Position numbers and translations under genes: made by a program. From contig QFNA01000076.1 of NCBI GenBank assembly GCA_003248395.1, positions 1-8,952 on the forward strand: a stretch of DNA of 8,952 bases, given 5' to 3'. Numbering within the stretch: position 1 is the first letter of the stretch; each line of letters starts with the position of its first letter. Under the pieces are notes generated by a model, which saw nothing but the letters and a program-made list of their open reading frames with translations, did not search any database and was not told the origin of the DNA. This DNA is from Citromicrobium sp. GTDB lineage: Bacteria > Pseudomonadota > Alphaproteobacteria > Sphingomonadales > Sphingomonadaceae. Below are positions 1-7,606 of the stretch, in pieces.

Positions 1-1
1 G

Positions 2-2548
2 AAGCGCGAAAACACCTCGATCGTAGAAGTCGTCAGCGCTGAAGATATCGGCAAACTCCCTGATCAATCGATCGCTGAATCGCTCTCGCGCCTGCCTGGT
101 CTCGCAACACAGCGACTCGACGGTCGTGCCAATGTCGTTTCGATCCGCGGCCTGGCGCCGGATTTCACGACGACTCTTCTTAACGGCCGCGAACAGGTTT
201 CTGCCAACAACAACCGCGGCGTCGAACTGGATCAATACCCTTCCGAACTTCTGAACGGCGCGGTCGTCTATAAAACACCCGACGCCATGCTTATCGGACA
301 GGCAATTGGCGGCACGATCGACATGCAGACTGTGCGGCCGCTTGAATTCGGTCGTCGCGCCATCGCCGCTGGCGCACGTTTCGAGATCAACGACCTCGGC
401 AAGCTCAACCCCGACATTTCGGACAAGGGTTATCGGGCAAATATCAGCTATATCGACCAGAACGAGGCGGGTACGCTGGGTTGGGCCATCGGCTATGCCC
501 GCATGCAGTCTCCGATGCAGGAAGAGCGCTGGAATGCCTGGGGCTATCCCAATGTCGACGATGATACGCTCGTTATCGGCGGCGCCAAGCCTTACGTGAA
601 ATCGAACAAGCTGACGCGTGATGGCGTCATGGGTGTGGTCGAATGGGAACCGAACAATCGTTTCCACGCGACTCTCGACGGCTACTGGTCGAAATTTCAG
701 GACGAACAGCGTCTGCGCGGTATCGAGTTGCCTCTCTTCTGGTCAGCGGCGCAGTTGCAGCCCGGCCATTCTGAAGAAAACGGCTTGGTCACAGAAGGCC
801 GGTACAATGGCGTCGAAGCGGTCATGCGCAATGACGTCGTCAATCGCGATTCCGAGATTTTCGCCGGCGGCCTTAACACCGAATTTTCTGCCTCTGATAC
901 ACTGACGCTGGAACTGGATGTTAGCTATTCGCAGCTTGAGAAGACCGAAGAGAATCTGGAGATCTACCTTGGCACTGGGCGCGGTGGCGGGGTCGGAATC
1001 GTCGACAGTCTAGGTTTCACGCTTCCCGCTGATGGCGGCGTCATCACTTTTGACCCGACGATCGATTATGCTGACCCTGGCCTCTTCCAGATTACCGACC
1101 CGCAGGGTTGGAACAGCTGCGGCGGTGCCATTCCCAATTGTCAGGATGGTTTCGTTAATCGCCCGCGGATCAAGGACCGGCTGCAGGCAATCCGGCTGCA
1201 AGCTATCAAGACGCTGGATGGGCCGGTCGACAATATCGTCATCGGCGCGAACTACTCCGAACGTCGCAAGGAGCTCGTGACGGAGGCAGCCGTCCTCAAT
1301 CACGTCAATTATCCGAATGATACGGCTGTACCGTCAGATTACCTGTACGATCCGGTCTCGCTAGATTTCATCGGTATCCCGGGCATGGTCGCATTCGATA
1401 GCGGACGCTATTATGCCGATGGTAACTATACCCTCGTTGATGCGCGCAGCTTCGATCCGGCCCGCTGGACCAACAGCTTCGTCGTCGAAGAGAAGGTCCT
1501 CACCGGTTTCGTCCAGGCCAACCTCGATAGCGGGCCGGTGCGAGGCAACGCAGGACTCCAGATTGTGCACACCGACCAGACGGCCGACGGATATGCCGCC
1601 TTTCCCTACAATGTCGACGGTATCACTTTTGTGGATGCGAGCGAGATTTCGGACGGAGACAAATACACGTACTTCCTGCCAAGTTTGAACCTGTCGTTCG
1701 AACTCGCTCCAGATGCGTTTATCCGGTTTGGTGCTGCCCGAATGCTGGCCCGCGCCAGGATGGACCAGATGAACCCTGGCGTGAATTACTCCTTCACTGC
1801 CAGCAACAACGTTCCCGGACTCACCCCGTGGTCGGGTGAATTGGGTAATGCGCGGCTGCGTCCGATCCTTGCCAATACGGTCGATGTGGCGATCGAGAAA
1901 TATTTCGGTCGCGGCGGATATGTGTCGCTTGGCGGGTTCTACAAATATCTCGACAATTACATCTTCCGCCAGGATACGGTTTTCGATTTTACCGGGTATG
2001 ATTACCCTGGCGATGTGCCGCCCGTCACAAATCTCGGCATTCTATCCCAGTGGCAGAATTCGGATGGTGGACGCATCTATGGGGGCGAAGCATCGTTCTC
2101 GCTTCCCTTCGCAACATTCTCGAGCGCGCTCGACGGTTTTGGCGTGCTAGGCAGCGCGAGTTACACCAAAAGCAGGGTGAAGCAGGGGCCGAATGAAGTC
2201 ATTTCGATGCCTGGCCTTTCCAAATGGGTGGCCAACGGCACCGTGTATTTCGAGAAGGCCGGCTTCCAGGCACGCGCCTCGGGCCGTTATCGTTCGAGCT
2301 TCCTCGCCGAAGTCGCAACCATCGAACTTCAACGCCAGACCCGTATGGCGCGCGAGGAATTCGTGGTCGACGCGCAAATCGGTTACACGTTTCAGGACGG
2401 CGCGCTCGAGGGGCTCGGGATCCTGTTGCAGGGCAGCAACCTGACCAACGAGCCATTTGTCACTTATGAGGCCGACGATGAGCGCCGGGTGCTCGATTAT
2501 CAGAGCTATGGTCGCAATTTCATGGCCGGCATCACCTACAAGTTCTGA
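2..2548 (+). CDS. TonB-dependent outer-membrane receptor, likely maltodextrin uptake (5' partial)
   Basis: This frame is open from the left edge, so the start codon, signal peptide and TonB box are missing; 848 residues are visible. It is a ligand-gated outer-membrane porin that uses TonB-ExbBD energy to bring substrate into the periplasm. Residues 1 to about 110 are the plug domain, with the typical 'AEDIGKLPDQSIAESLSRLPG' region at 13-33 and 'SIRGLAPDF' (47-55) followed by 'LLNGRE' (59-64). The rest is a beta-barrel with alternating polar/aromatic strands and aromatic-rich loops. It ends in '-GITYKF', with the C-terminal Phe used for outer-membrane insertion. This plug style is that of the Xanthomonas/Caulobacter receptor group. 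The maltodextrin substrate is inferred only from the three alpha-glucosidases downstream; Caulobacter MalA is a known precedent for TonB-driven maltodextrin uptake. The Met codon at 287 lies inside the plug and is not the start. The only two cysteines visible, at 373 and 380, probably lie in one loop. Confidence 0.93.
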   Translation, partial: KRENTSIVEVVSAEDIGKLPDQSIAESLSRLPGLATQRLDGRANVVSIRGLAPDFTTTLLNGREQVSANNNRGVELDQYPSELLNGAVVYKTPDAMLIGQAIGGTIDMQTVRPLEFGRRAIAAGARFEINDLGKLNPDISDKGYRANISYIDQNEAGTLGWAIGYARMQSPMQEERWNAWGYPNVDDDTLVIGGAKPYVKSNKLTRDGVMGVVEWEPNNRFHATLDGYWSKFQDEQRLRGIELPLFWSAAQLQPGHSEENGLVTEGRYNGVEAVMRNDVVNRDSEIFAGGLNTEFSASDTLTLELDVSYSQLEKTEENLEIYLGTGRGGGVGIVDSLGFTLPADGGVITFDPTIDYADPGLFQITDPQGWNSCGGAIPNCQDGFVNRPRIKDRLQAIRLQAIKTLDGPVDNIVIGANYSERRKELVTEAAVLNHVNYPNDTAVPSDYLYDPVSLDFIGIPGMVAFDSGRYYADGNYTLVDARSFDPARWTNSFVVEEKVLTGFVQANLDSGPVRGNAGLQIVHTDQTADGYAAFPYNVDGITFVDASEISDGDKYTYFLPSLNLSFELAPDAFIRFGAARMLARARMDQMNPGVNYSFTASNNVPGLTPWSGELGNARLRPILANTVDVAIEKYFGRGGYVSLGGFYKYLDNYIFRQDTVFDFTGYDYPGDVPPVTNLGILSQWQNSDGGRIYGGEASFSLPFATFSSALDGFGVLGSASYTKSRVKQGPNEVISMPGLSKWVANGTVYFEKAGFQARASGRYRSSFLAEVATIELQRQTRMAREEFVVDAQIGYTFQDGALEGLGILLQGSNLTNEPFVTYEADDERRVLDYQSYGRNFMAGITYKF

Positions 2549-2552
2549 ATTT

Positions 2553-2586
2553 GAGGGCGGGCATGGGATCTGTGCCCGCCCCTCTT
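2553..2586 (+). terminator. GC-rich hairpin after the receptor gene (terminator or RNA-stabilising stem)
   Basis: A perfect 9-bp stem pairs GGGCGGGCA (2555-2563) with TGCCCGCCC (2573-2581) around a 9-base loop. Two more pairs (2553-2554 with 2583-2584) form if C2582 is bulged. It begins five bases after the receptor stop codon. Only a weak pyrimidine stretch (CTCTTC) follows instead of a run of T, so it may be a partial terminator or a 3' stem protecting receptor mRNA rather than a full stop. The downstream genes may therefore still be transcribed by read-through. The stem is seen directly; its function is inferred. Confidence 0.6.
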
Positions 2587-2625
2587 CGATCCGAAAGTGG
2601 TGTCGACTGGCACGTCGCCGCTGAA

Positions 2626-2630
2626 AGGAG
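2626..2630 (+). promoter_or_regulatory. Shine-Dalgarno AGGAG that sets the halogenase GTG start
   Basis: AGGAG, within AAAGGAG, lies seven bases before GTG at 2638. This supports the non-ATG start, and the protein read from there begins directly with the FAD-binding strand expected for the family. I saw no convincing -35/-10 pair in the 89-bp gap, so a separate promoter here is not supported. Confidence 0.8.
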
Positions 2631-2637
2631 ATAGACC

Positions 2638-4167
2638 GTGAGTGATCGTCGCATCCGCGACGTCGTCATCGTCGGCGGCGGAACCGCAGGCTGGATGGCG
2701 GCCGCTGCACTGTCGGCGACGATGGGTGAACAGCTGCAAATTCGGCTGGTCGAAAGCGATGCCATCGGCACGGTGGGCGTGGGCGAAGCGACCATTCCCG
2801 CAATCAGGCTATTCAACGGTCTTGTCGGCATCGACGAGAATGAATTCGTTCGCGCCACTCAGGGCAGTTTCAAGCTCGGAATCGAGTTTATCGATTGGGG
2901 CCGCAAGGGCGATTCGTATTTGCACGCCTTCGGCCAGATTGGTCAGAGCCTAGATCTGATCGAGTTTTGGCAATATTGGTTGCGCGCACGGGCCGAAGGC
3001 GTGGCTGAACCTGTCGGACATTATTCGCTCAATGAATGCGCAGCCCGCGATCATCGCTTTGCCCGCATGCCGCGCATTCCGAATAGCGAGCTCGACGGGA
3101 TTTCCTACGCGTTTCATTTCGATGCCGCACTTTACGCTCAATTCCTGAGGCGCATTGCAGAGCGCAATGGCGTGATGCGAACCGAAGGCAGGATCGTATC
3201 GGTATCGCGCCACTCGAATAATGGATATATTCGTTCGGTCATCCTGCAATCGGGCGAAGAAATCGGGGGCGAGTTGTTCATCGACTGCTCGGGCTTCGGC
3301 GGCGTGCTCATCGAACAGGAATTGGAAAGCGGCTTTGACGACTGGTCGCACTGGCTGCCCTGCGACCGCGCAGTTGCATTGCCGACCGAAAATAATGGTC
3401 AGCCACGGCCCTACACACAATCGATCGCACATCGCGCCGGGTGGCAGTGGCGCATTCCGCTTCAACATCGCAGCGGAAACGGACATGTGTTTTGCAGCGA
3501 GTTCATCAGCGAGGATGAGGCCGTCGCAACGCTGCTTGGCAATCTCGAAGGCAAACCGATTGCGGAACCCCGCATAATTCCGTTCAAGACCGGTATGCGG
3601 CGTGCAGCGTGGAGCGCCAATGTCGTGGCGTTGGGATTGTCATCCGGTTTCCTCGAGCCGCTAGAATCGACCAGCATTCATTTGATTCAGGCCGGCATCG
3701 CGAAACTGATCTCGCATTTCCCCGATCGCACGTTCCGCCCTGCCAACACCGCCGCGTACAACCGCCGCATGGCCTACGAATACGAGCGAATACGCGATTT
3801 TATCATCTTGCATTACCATGCGAACCAGCGTGACGAGCCGTTCTGGAAGCGGTGCCGTGACATGGAAATTCCCGAATCCTTGCGCGAAAAGATCGAACTG
3901 TTTCGCGCGACGGGCAGGATTTTCCGTGAGCAGGAGGAACTCTTCGTCGAGATTGGCTGGTTCCAGGTCCTGACCGGCCAGAACATAGTGCCCGAAACCT
4001 GGCACCCACTTGCCGATGTCCTGACAAAAGATGAACTGGAGCAGTTTCTGTCGGACATCCGCACCATCGTATCCAGCAATGCCGCGCGTCTCCCACTTCA
4101 CAGCGAATTCATTGCAAAAACTTGCGCCAGCCCTGCCCCGCCCGTCTCAATCGGAGCCTCGACATGA
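2638..4167 (+). CDS. Flavin-dependent halogenase, tryptophan halogenase family
   Basis: A 509-residue cytoplasmic enzyme, normal length for the family, with a GTG start supported by AGGAG. Characterised members use FADH2 from a partner reductase, O2 and a halide to make HOCl or HOBr, which reaches a catalytic lysine and halogenates an aromatic ring. Visible signatures are the Rossmann motif GGGTAG (13-18), VGEATIP (48-54), the catalytic lysine K79 in 'SFKLGIEF', the diagnostic WxWxIP as WQWRIP (269-274), and 'FLEPLESTS' (338-346) with E343-S344 matching the Glu-Ser pair of PrnA and RebH. Also present are 'HYHANQRDEPFW' (392-403) and 'GQNIVPETWHP' (447-457). It appears catalytically intact. 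No flavin reductase is nearby. Its stop overlaps the amylase start by four bases, tying it to the starch genes. Halogenases beside TonB receptors are known in Xanthomonas and Brevundimonas, where tested members prefer bromide and act on indole-like substrates. The substrate here is unknown; free tryptophan should not be assumed. Confidence 0.93.
   Translation: MSDRRIRDVVIVGGGTAGWMAAAALSATMGEQLQIRLVESDAIGTVGVGEATIPAIRLFNGLVGIDENEFVRATQGSFKLGIEFIDWGRKGDSYLHAFGQIGQSLDLIEFWQYWLRARAEGVAEPVGHYSLNECAARDHRFARMPRIPNSELDGISYAFHFDAALYAQFLRRIAERNGVMRTEGRIVSVSRHSNNGYIRSVILQSGEEIGGELFIDCSGFGGVLIEQELESGFDDWSHWLPCDRAVALPTENNGQPRPYTQSIAHRAGWQWRIPLQHRSGNGHVFCSEFISEDEAVATLLGNLEGKPIAEPRIIPFKTGMRRAAWSANVVALGLSSGFLEPLESTSIHLIQAGIAKLISHFPDRTFRPANTAAYNRRMAYEYERIRDFIILHYHANQRDEPFWKRCRDMEIPESLREKIELFRATGRIFREQEELFVEIGWFQVLTGQNIVPETWHPLADVLTKDELEQFLSDIRTIVSSNAARLPLHSEFIAKTCASPAPPVSIGAST
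4153..4167 (+). promoter_or_regulatory. Coupled stop/start (ATGA) with GGAG site, halogenase to amylase
   Basis: GGAG (4153-4156) sits seven bases before ATG at 4164, and the halogenase TGA occupies 4165-4167. Ribosomes finishing the halogenase can restart on the amylase. This choice also puts a clean signal peptide at the N-terminus. The frame is open back to 4122, but the codons between 4122 and 4164 would only add residues ahead of that signal peptide. Confidence 0.8.
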
Positions 4168-5984
4168 TCCGTTTCGCCCTTCCCCTTGTCGCGTTGGTCA
4201 TGGCCGCCAGCGCAACAGCCGAATCCGATCCCAAAACTGCCATGCGCAATCGCTTGCCCTCGGATGAGATCGTCTATTTCGTGTTGCCCGATCGCTTCGA
4301 GAACGGAGACCAATCGAACGATACGGGGGACTTCACCGGCGATAGATTGGCGACCGGTTTCGATCCTGCAGCAACGGGATTCTTTCACGGCGGCGACTTG
4401 AACGGTCTTACCAAGCGTCTCGATTATCTCGAACGCCTGGGCATCACGGCAATCTGGTTCGCGCCGATCTTCCAGAACAAGCCCGTGCAGGGTCCCGCAG
4501 GAGACGAAAGCGCCGGTTATCATGGATATTGGGTGACCGATTTCACCCGCCCGGACGGCCATTTCGGATCGCGCGAAGAATTCAAGACGTTCGTCGATGC
4601 CGCCCACGCCCGCGGCATGAAAGTCTACATGGATATTATCACCAATCACACCGCCGACGTGATAGGCTACGAGACTGGTGCCGAAACCAATTACCAGTAC
4701 CGCAGCAAGGGCGATTATCCCTATTCGACCCATGGGGGACCCGAAGGGCCAGCGATTAACCGTGGCTTCCAGGGCGACGAGGACAGTAGCGAAGCCAACT
4801 TCGCACGGCTTGTCGACCCGAACTTTGCATATCGACCAGTGATCCCAGAGGCGGAAAAGCACGTAAAGGTTCCTGCATGGCTCAACGATCCGATTTATTA
4901 CCATAACCGGGGGAACAGCAGCTTTACTGGCGAAGACAGCCGGTTCGGCGATTTTGCAGGGCTCGATGATCTCTTTACTGAGCATCCGCGTGTTCGCACT
5001 GGCATGATCGATATCTTTGCGAGTTGGGTCCGCGATTTCGGCGTTGACGGTTTCCGCATCGACACGGCACGGCATGTCGATTCGGGGTTCTGGCAGACGT
5101 TCATCCCGGCACTCGAAAAAGTGGCCAGCGAGGAAGGCATCCCGAATTTCCATATGTTCGGCGAAGTCTACAAGGACATTCCCCAGAACGGTTACATCGC
5201 CGAATACACCCGCCGCGACAAATTGCCCGCCGTGCTCGATTTCGCGTTTCAGGCGGCGATGCGTGAAGTGCTCGGCCGCGAACAGGGGACGGTTGTTCTC
5301 GCGCAAATGTTCGACGGCGACGTGCTTTACGAGGGTGGCGAAGATACGGCGCTCACATTGCCAACCTTTCTCGGCAATCACGATATGGGCCGGTTCTCGA
5401 CGCTGATCAAAGAAGATCGCAAAGACATTTCGCAAGACGAATTGCTCGCTCGCGTGATGCTGGGCCATGCGATGATGCTCAGCCTGCGCGGTAGTCCGGT
5501 CGTCTATTATGGCGACGAACAGGGATTTGTCGGTGACGGCAACGACCAGATGGCGCGCGAAGATATGTTCCCTTCGCAGACCGCAGTCTACAACGACAAC
5601 GATCTCCTCGGCACAGACGCCACCACCGCATCCAGCAATTTCGACGAAAATCATCCGCTCTTTCGCCTGATTTCGGAGTTTTCTTCCATTCGCAAGGCTC
5701 ACCCCGCGCTAACCCGGGGCAAGCAGATCGTACGTCATTACGAACAGGAAGCGGGGTTCTTCGCAGTGAGCCGCAACGACCCAGATCACGGCGGCGAATA
5801 CCTTGCTGTCTTCAATACGGCGAACGAAACCCGCAGTGCGAACATCGCGCTTGGCTACGACGCCCGTGCATTCGAAACCCTCGCGGGAACCTGCCCCTCG
5901 GCCGTAAAGGCGCCGGGCAGCGCAGCATTCACGCTTCAGCCATTTGGTTGGGCACTCTGCCGGGTTTCGGAGACTGGCACGTGA
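4164..5984 (+). CDS. Exported GH13 alpha-amylase family glycosidase
   Basis: A 606-residue glycoside hydrolase that should cut alpha-1,4 bonds in maltodextrins. Residues 1-19 are a Sec signal peptide (MIRF, hydrophobic core, cleavage after ASATA), without a lipobox, so the mature enzyme is periplasmic or secreted. The catalytic barrel shows all conserved regions: I 'MDIITNH' (156-162), V 'GLDDL' (266-270), II 'GFRIDTARH' (296-304) with nucleophile D300, III 'FGEV' (332-335) with acid/base E334, and IV 'LGNHD' (403-407) with transition-state stabiliser D407. A beta-sandwich-like C-terminal part follows from about 525. The style resembles alpha-amylase, neopullulanase and CGTase relatives, so the product pattern cannot be set by eye; no CGTase-type extra C-terminal domains or starch-binding module are seen. 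Its only cysteines, C577 and C599, could form a disulfide in the C-terminal domain, which fits export. It lies between the halogenase and the cytoplasmic glucosidase, with 4-base overlaps on both sides. Confidence 0.92.
   Translation: MIRFALPLVALVMAASATAESDPKTAMRNRLPSDEIVYFVLPDRFENGDQSNDTGDFTGDRLATGFDPAATGFFHGGDLNGLTKRLDYLERLGITAIWFAPIFQNKPVQGPAGDESAGYHGYWVTDFTRPDGHFGSREEFKTFVDAAHARGMKVYMDIITNHTADVIGYETGAETNYQYRSKGDYPYSTHGGPEGPAINRGFQGDEDSSEANFARLVDPNFAYRPVIPEAEKHVKVPAWLNDPIYYHNRGNSSFTGEDSRFGDFAGLDDLFTEHPRVRTGMIDIFASWVRDFGVDGFRIDTARHVDSGFWQTFIPALEKVASEEGIPNFHMFGEVYKDIPQNGYIAEYTRRDKLPAVLDFAFQAAMREVLGREQGTVVLAQMFDGDVLYEGGEDTALTLPTFLGNHDMGRFSTLIKEDRKDISQDELLARVMLGHAMMLSLRGSPVVYYGDEQGFVGDGNDQMAREDMFPSQTAVYNDNDLLGTDATTASSNFDENHPLFRLISEFSSIRKAHPALTRGKQIVRHYEQEAGFFAVSRNDPDHGGEYLAVFNTANETRSANIALGYDARAFETLAGTCPSAVKAPGSAAFTLQPFGWALCRVSETGT
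5969..5984 (+). promoter_or_regulatory. Coupled stop/start (GTGA) with GGAG site, amylase to glucosidase
   Basis: GGAG (5969-5972) is eight bases before GTG at 5981; the amylase TGA is 5982-5984. This favours GTG 5981 over TTG 5948, which lies in the same frame but deep inside the amylase gene. It also repeats the arrangement at the other two junctions. Confidence 0.75.
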
Positions 5985-7606
5985 ACAAGGAAGCCGCTTT
6001 CCTGTCGCGCCCGAGCGAAACTGAAGCGCTCCCCTGGTGGAAAGGCGCATCGATCTATCAAATCTATCCGCGCAGCTTCCAGGATTCGAACGGTGACGGG
6101 ATCGGGGACCTGCCCGGCATCACCCAACGGCTACCCTATGTCGCTTCGCTCGGTGTGGACGCGATCTGGATTTCGCCTTTCTTCGTGTCGCCGATGAAGG
6201 ACTTCGGCTACGATGTTGCCGATTATTGTGATGTCGATCCGATATTCGGCACGCTGGCCGATTTCGATGCATTGGTTTCGTACGCGCACGACCTCGGACT
6301 GAAGGTTCTCATAGACCAGGTCTACTCGCACACCTCAGACGAGCACGCGTGGTTTGCGGATAGCCGGTCGAACCGCCTTAACGAGCGAGAAGACTGGTAT
6401 GTGTGGGCGGATGCCAAGCCAGACGGCTCGCCGCCGACAAACTGGCAATCGGTATTCGGCGGGCCTGCCTGGACGTGGGATGCACGTCGCGGGCAATATT
6501 ATTTGCACAATTTTCTGAATTCGCAGCCTAACCTCAATCTCCATAACACCGATGTGCAGGACGCGGTGCTGGGCGTTATGCGTTTCTGGCTAGATCGTGG
6601 CGTCGATGGGTTTCGGATCGACGCACTAAATTTCTGCATGCACGATCCGGAATTGCGCGACAATCCGCCAGCACCTGCCAGTAACAAGGAGCGTACCAGG
6701 CCGTTCGATTTCCAGATCAAGCGATACAACCAGAGCCATCCGGATATTCCCAAGTTCGTCGAGCGGATTCGCAACCTCACGAATAAATACGAGGCAATTT
6801 TCACGGTCGCGGAAGTCGGCGGAGAAGAAGCGGAAGCCGAAATGCAGGCCTTCACGGATGGCGAAAACCATCTCAATTCGGCTTATGGATTCAATTTCCT
6901 CTATGCCGAGAAACTGACGCCCGGCGCAGTCTGCGCCGCTTTGGCGCAATGGCCTGATGACGAAGGCACCGGCTGGCCTAGCTGGGCTTTTGAGAACCAT
7001 GACGCACCGCGGGCCGCCAGCCGCTGGTGGGATAGCACCCATCGCGAAGCCGCCACCCGCATGAAAATTGCGCTGCTGGCGTCCCTGCGCGGCAACATCA
7101 TTCTCTATTACGGAGAAGAACTGGGCCTCGTTCAGGTCGACATCCCCTTCGATCAGCTTCACGATCCCGAAGCAATCGCCAACTGGCCGCTCACACTCAG
7201 CCGTGATGGCGCTCGTACGCCGATGCCCTGGGAAAACGGGGCCAAGCATGCGGGATTCACCACGGGCGAACCATGGTTGCCAGTCGGCGATGACAATCTC
7301 GATCGGGCAGTTGATTTGCAGGACGGCGACGAGGCGTCGCTCTTGAACCATACGCGCGCCATGCTGGCCATGCGGAACGACAATCCCGCCTTGCACCACG
7401 GCACAGTCGCCGCCTGCCATAAGAATGGAAATTTGATCGAGATCGTTCGCGAGGCCGCTGGTCAGCGTGTGATCTGCCGCTTCAATCTCGGTGACAGCCA
7501 GATCGACACTGCACCGACCGCCGGAGCGATCTTGGTCGCACTGGGCGGCGCTACACCCGAAATACTCCCCCCCTTCGCTGCAATTCTGCTGGAGACCTAT
7601 TCATGA
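5981..7606 (+). CDS. Cytoplasmic GH13 alpha-glucosidase (oligo-1,6-glucosidase/alpha-glucosidase group)
   Basis: A 541-residue enzyme that should release glucose from the non-reducing end of maltose and short maltodextrins. No signal peptide is present, so it acts in the cytoplasm. The N-terminal 'WWKGASIYQIYPRSF' (19-33) and the calcium-site loop 'DSNGDGIGD' (35-43) are typical of this group. Conserved regions are I 'IDQVYSH' (111-117), V 'QPNLNLHN' (182-189), II 'GFRIDALNF' (210-218) with nucleophile D214, III 'VAEV' (276-279) with acid/base E278, and IV 'FENHD' (337-341) with D341. The residue after the nucleophile is A215. Oligo-1,6-glucosidases and isomaltase have Val there while maltases have smaller or polar residues, so alpha-1,4 preference is inferred. 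Region I has Ser116 where many GH13 enzymes have Asn. The GTG start at 5981 is chosen from the GTGA overlap and GGAG site; TTG 5948 would add 11 residues. It ends in an ATGA overlap with the GH97 gene. Confidence 0.93.
   Translation: MNKEAAFLSRPSETEALPWWKGASIYQIYPRSFQDSNGDGIGDLPGITQRLPYVASLGVDAIWISPFFVSPMKDFGYDVADYCDVDPIFGTLADFDALVSYAHDLGLKVLIDQVYSHTSDEHAWFADSRSNRLNEREDWYVWADAKPDGSPPTNWQSVFGGPAWTWDARRGQYYLHNFLNSQPNLNLHNTDVQDAVLGVMRFWLDRGVDGFRIDALNFCMHDPELRDNPPAPASNKERTRPFDFQIKRYNQSHPDIPKFVERIRNLTNKYEAIFTVAEVGGEEAEAEMQAFTDGENHLNSAYGFNFLYAEKLTPGAVCAALAQWPDDEGTGWPSWAFENHDAPRAASRWWDSTHREAATRMKIALLASLRGNIILYYGEELGLVQVDIPFDQLHDPEAIANWPLTLSRDGARTPMPWENGAKHAGFTTGEPWLPVGDDNLDRAVDLQDGDEASLLNHTRAMLAMRNDNPALHHGTVAACHKNGNLIEIVREAAGQRVICRFNLGDSQIDTAPTAGAILVALGGATPEILPPFAAILLETYS
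7591..7606 (+). promoter_or_regulatory. Coupled stop/start (ATGA) with GGAG site, glucosidase to GH97
   Basis: GGAG (7591-7594) lies eight bases before ATG at 7603, and the glucosidase TGA is 7604-7606. The resulting N-terminus is a clear signal peptide, which supports the start. Confidence 0.8.

Noticed and set aside
287..289. ATG at 287 as the receptor start
   Set aside because: The same frame is open to the left edge and encodes a clear plug domain, so this Met is internal.
2587..2625. Separate promoter or operator for the halogenase gene
   Set aside because: No recognisable -35/-10 pair or LacI-type palindrome could be seen in the gap.
2950..3486. Antisense open frame of 178 codons opposite the halogenase
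   Set aside because: Lies wholly inside a gene with all catalytic motifs; no supporting signal.
4122..4163. Upstream start for the amylase within the halogenase gene
   Set aside because: It would place 14 extra residues before a good signal peptide; ATG 4164 has a GGAG site and an ATGA overlap.
4098..5702. Antisense open frame of 534 codons opposite the amylase gene
   Set aside because: Its length is striking, but it mirrors the amylase codons, has no domain I recognise and is rich in His, Ile, Val and Arg as expected from a reversed C/G-ending coding strand. The + strand holds all GH13 motifs. Ribosome profiling would be needed to revive it.
5948..5950. TTG start for the cytoplasmic glucosidase
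   Set aside because: No better ribosome site, and it lies 37 bases inside the amylase gene; GTG 5981 fits the coupling pattern.
6626..7420. Antisense open frame of 264 codons opposite the alpha-glucosidase
   Set aside because: It is the complement of a motif-complete GH13 gene; no domain or own context seen.
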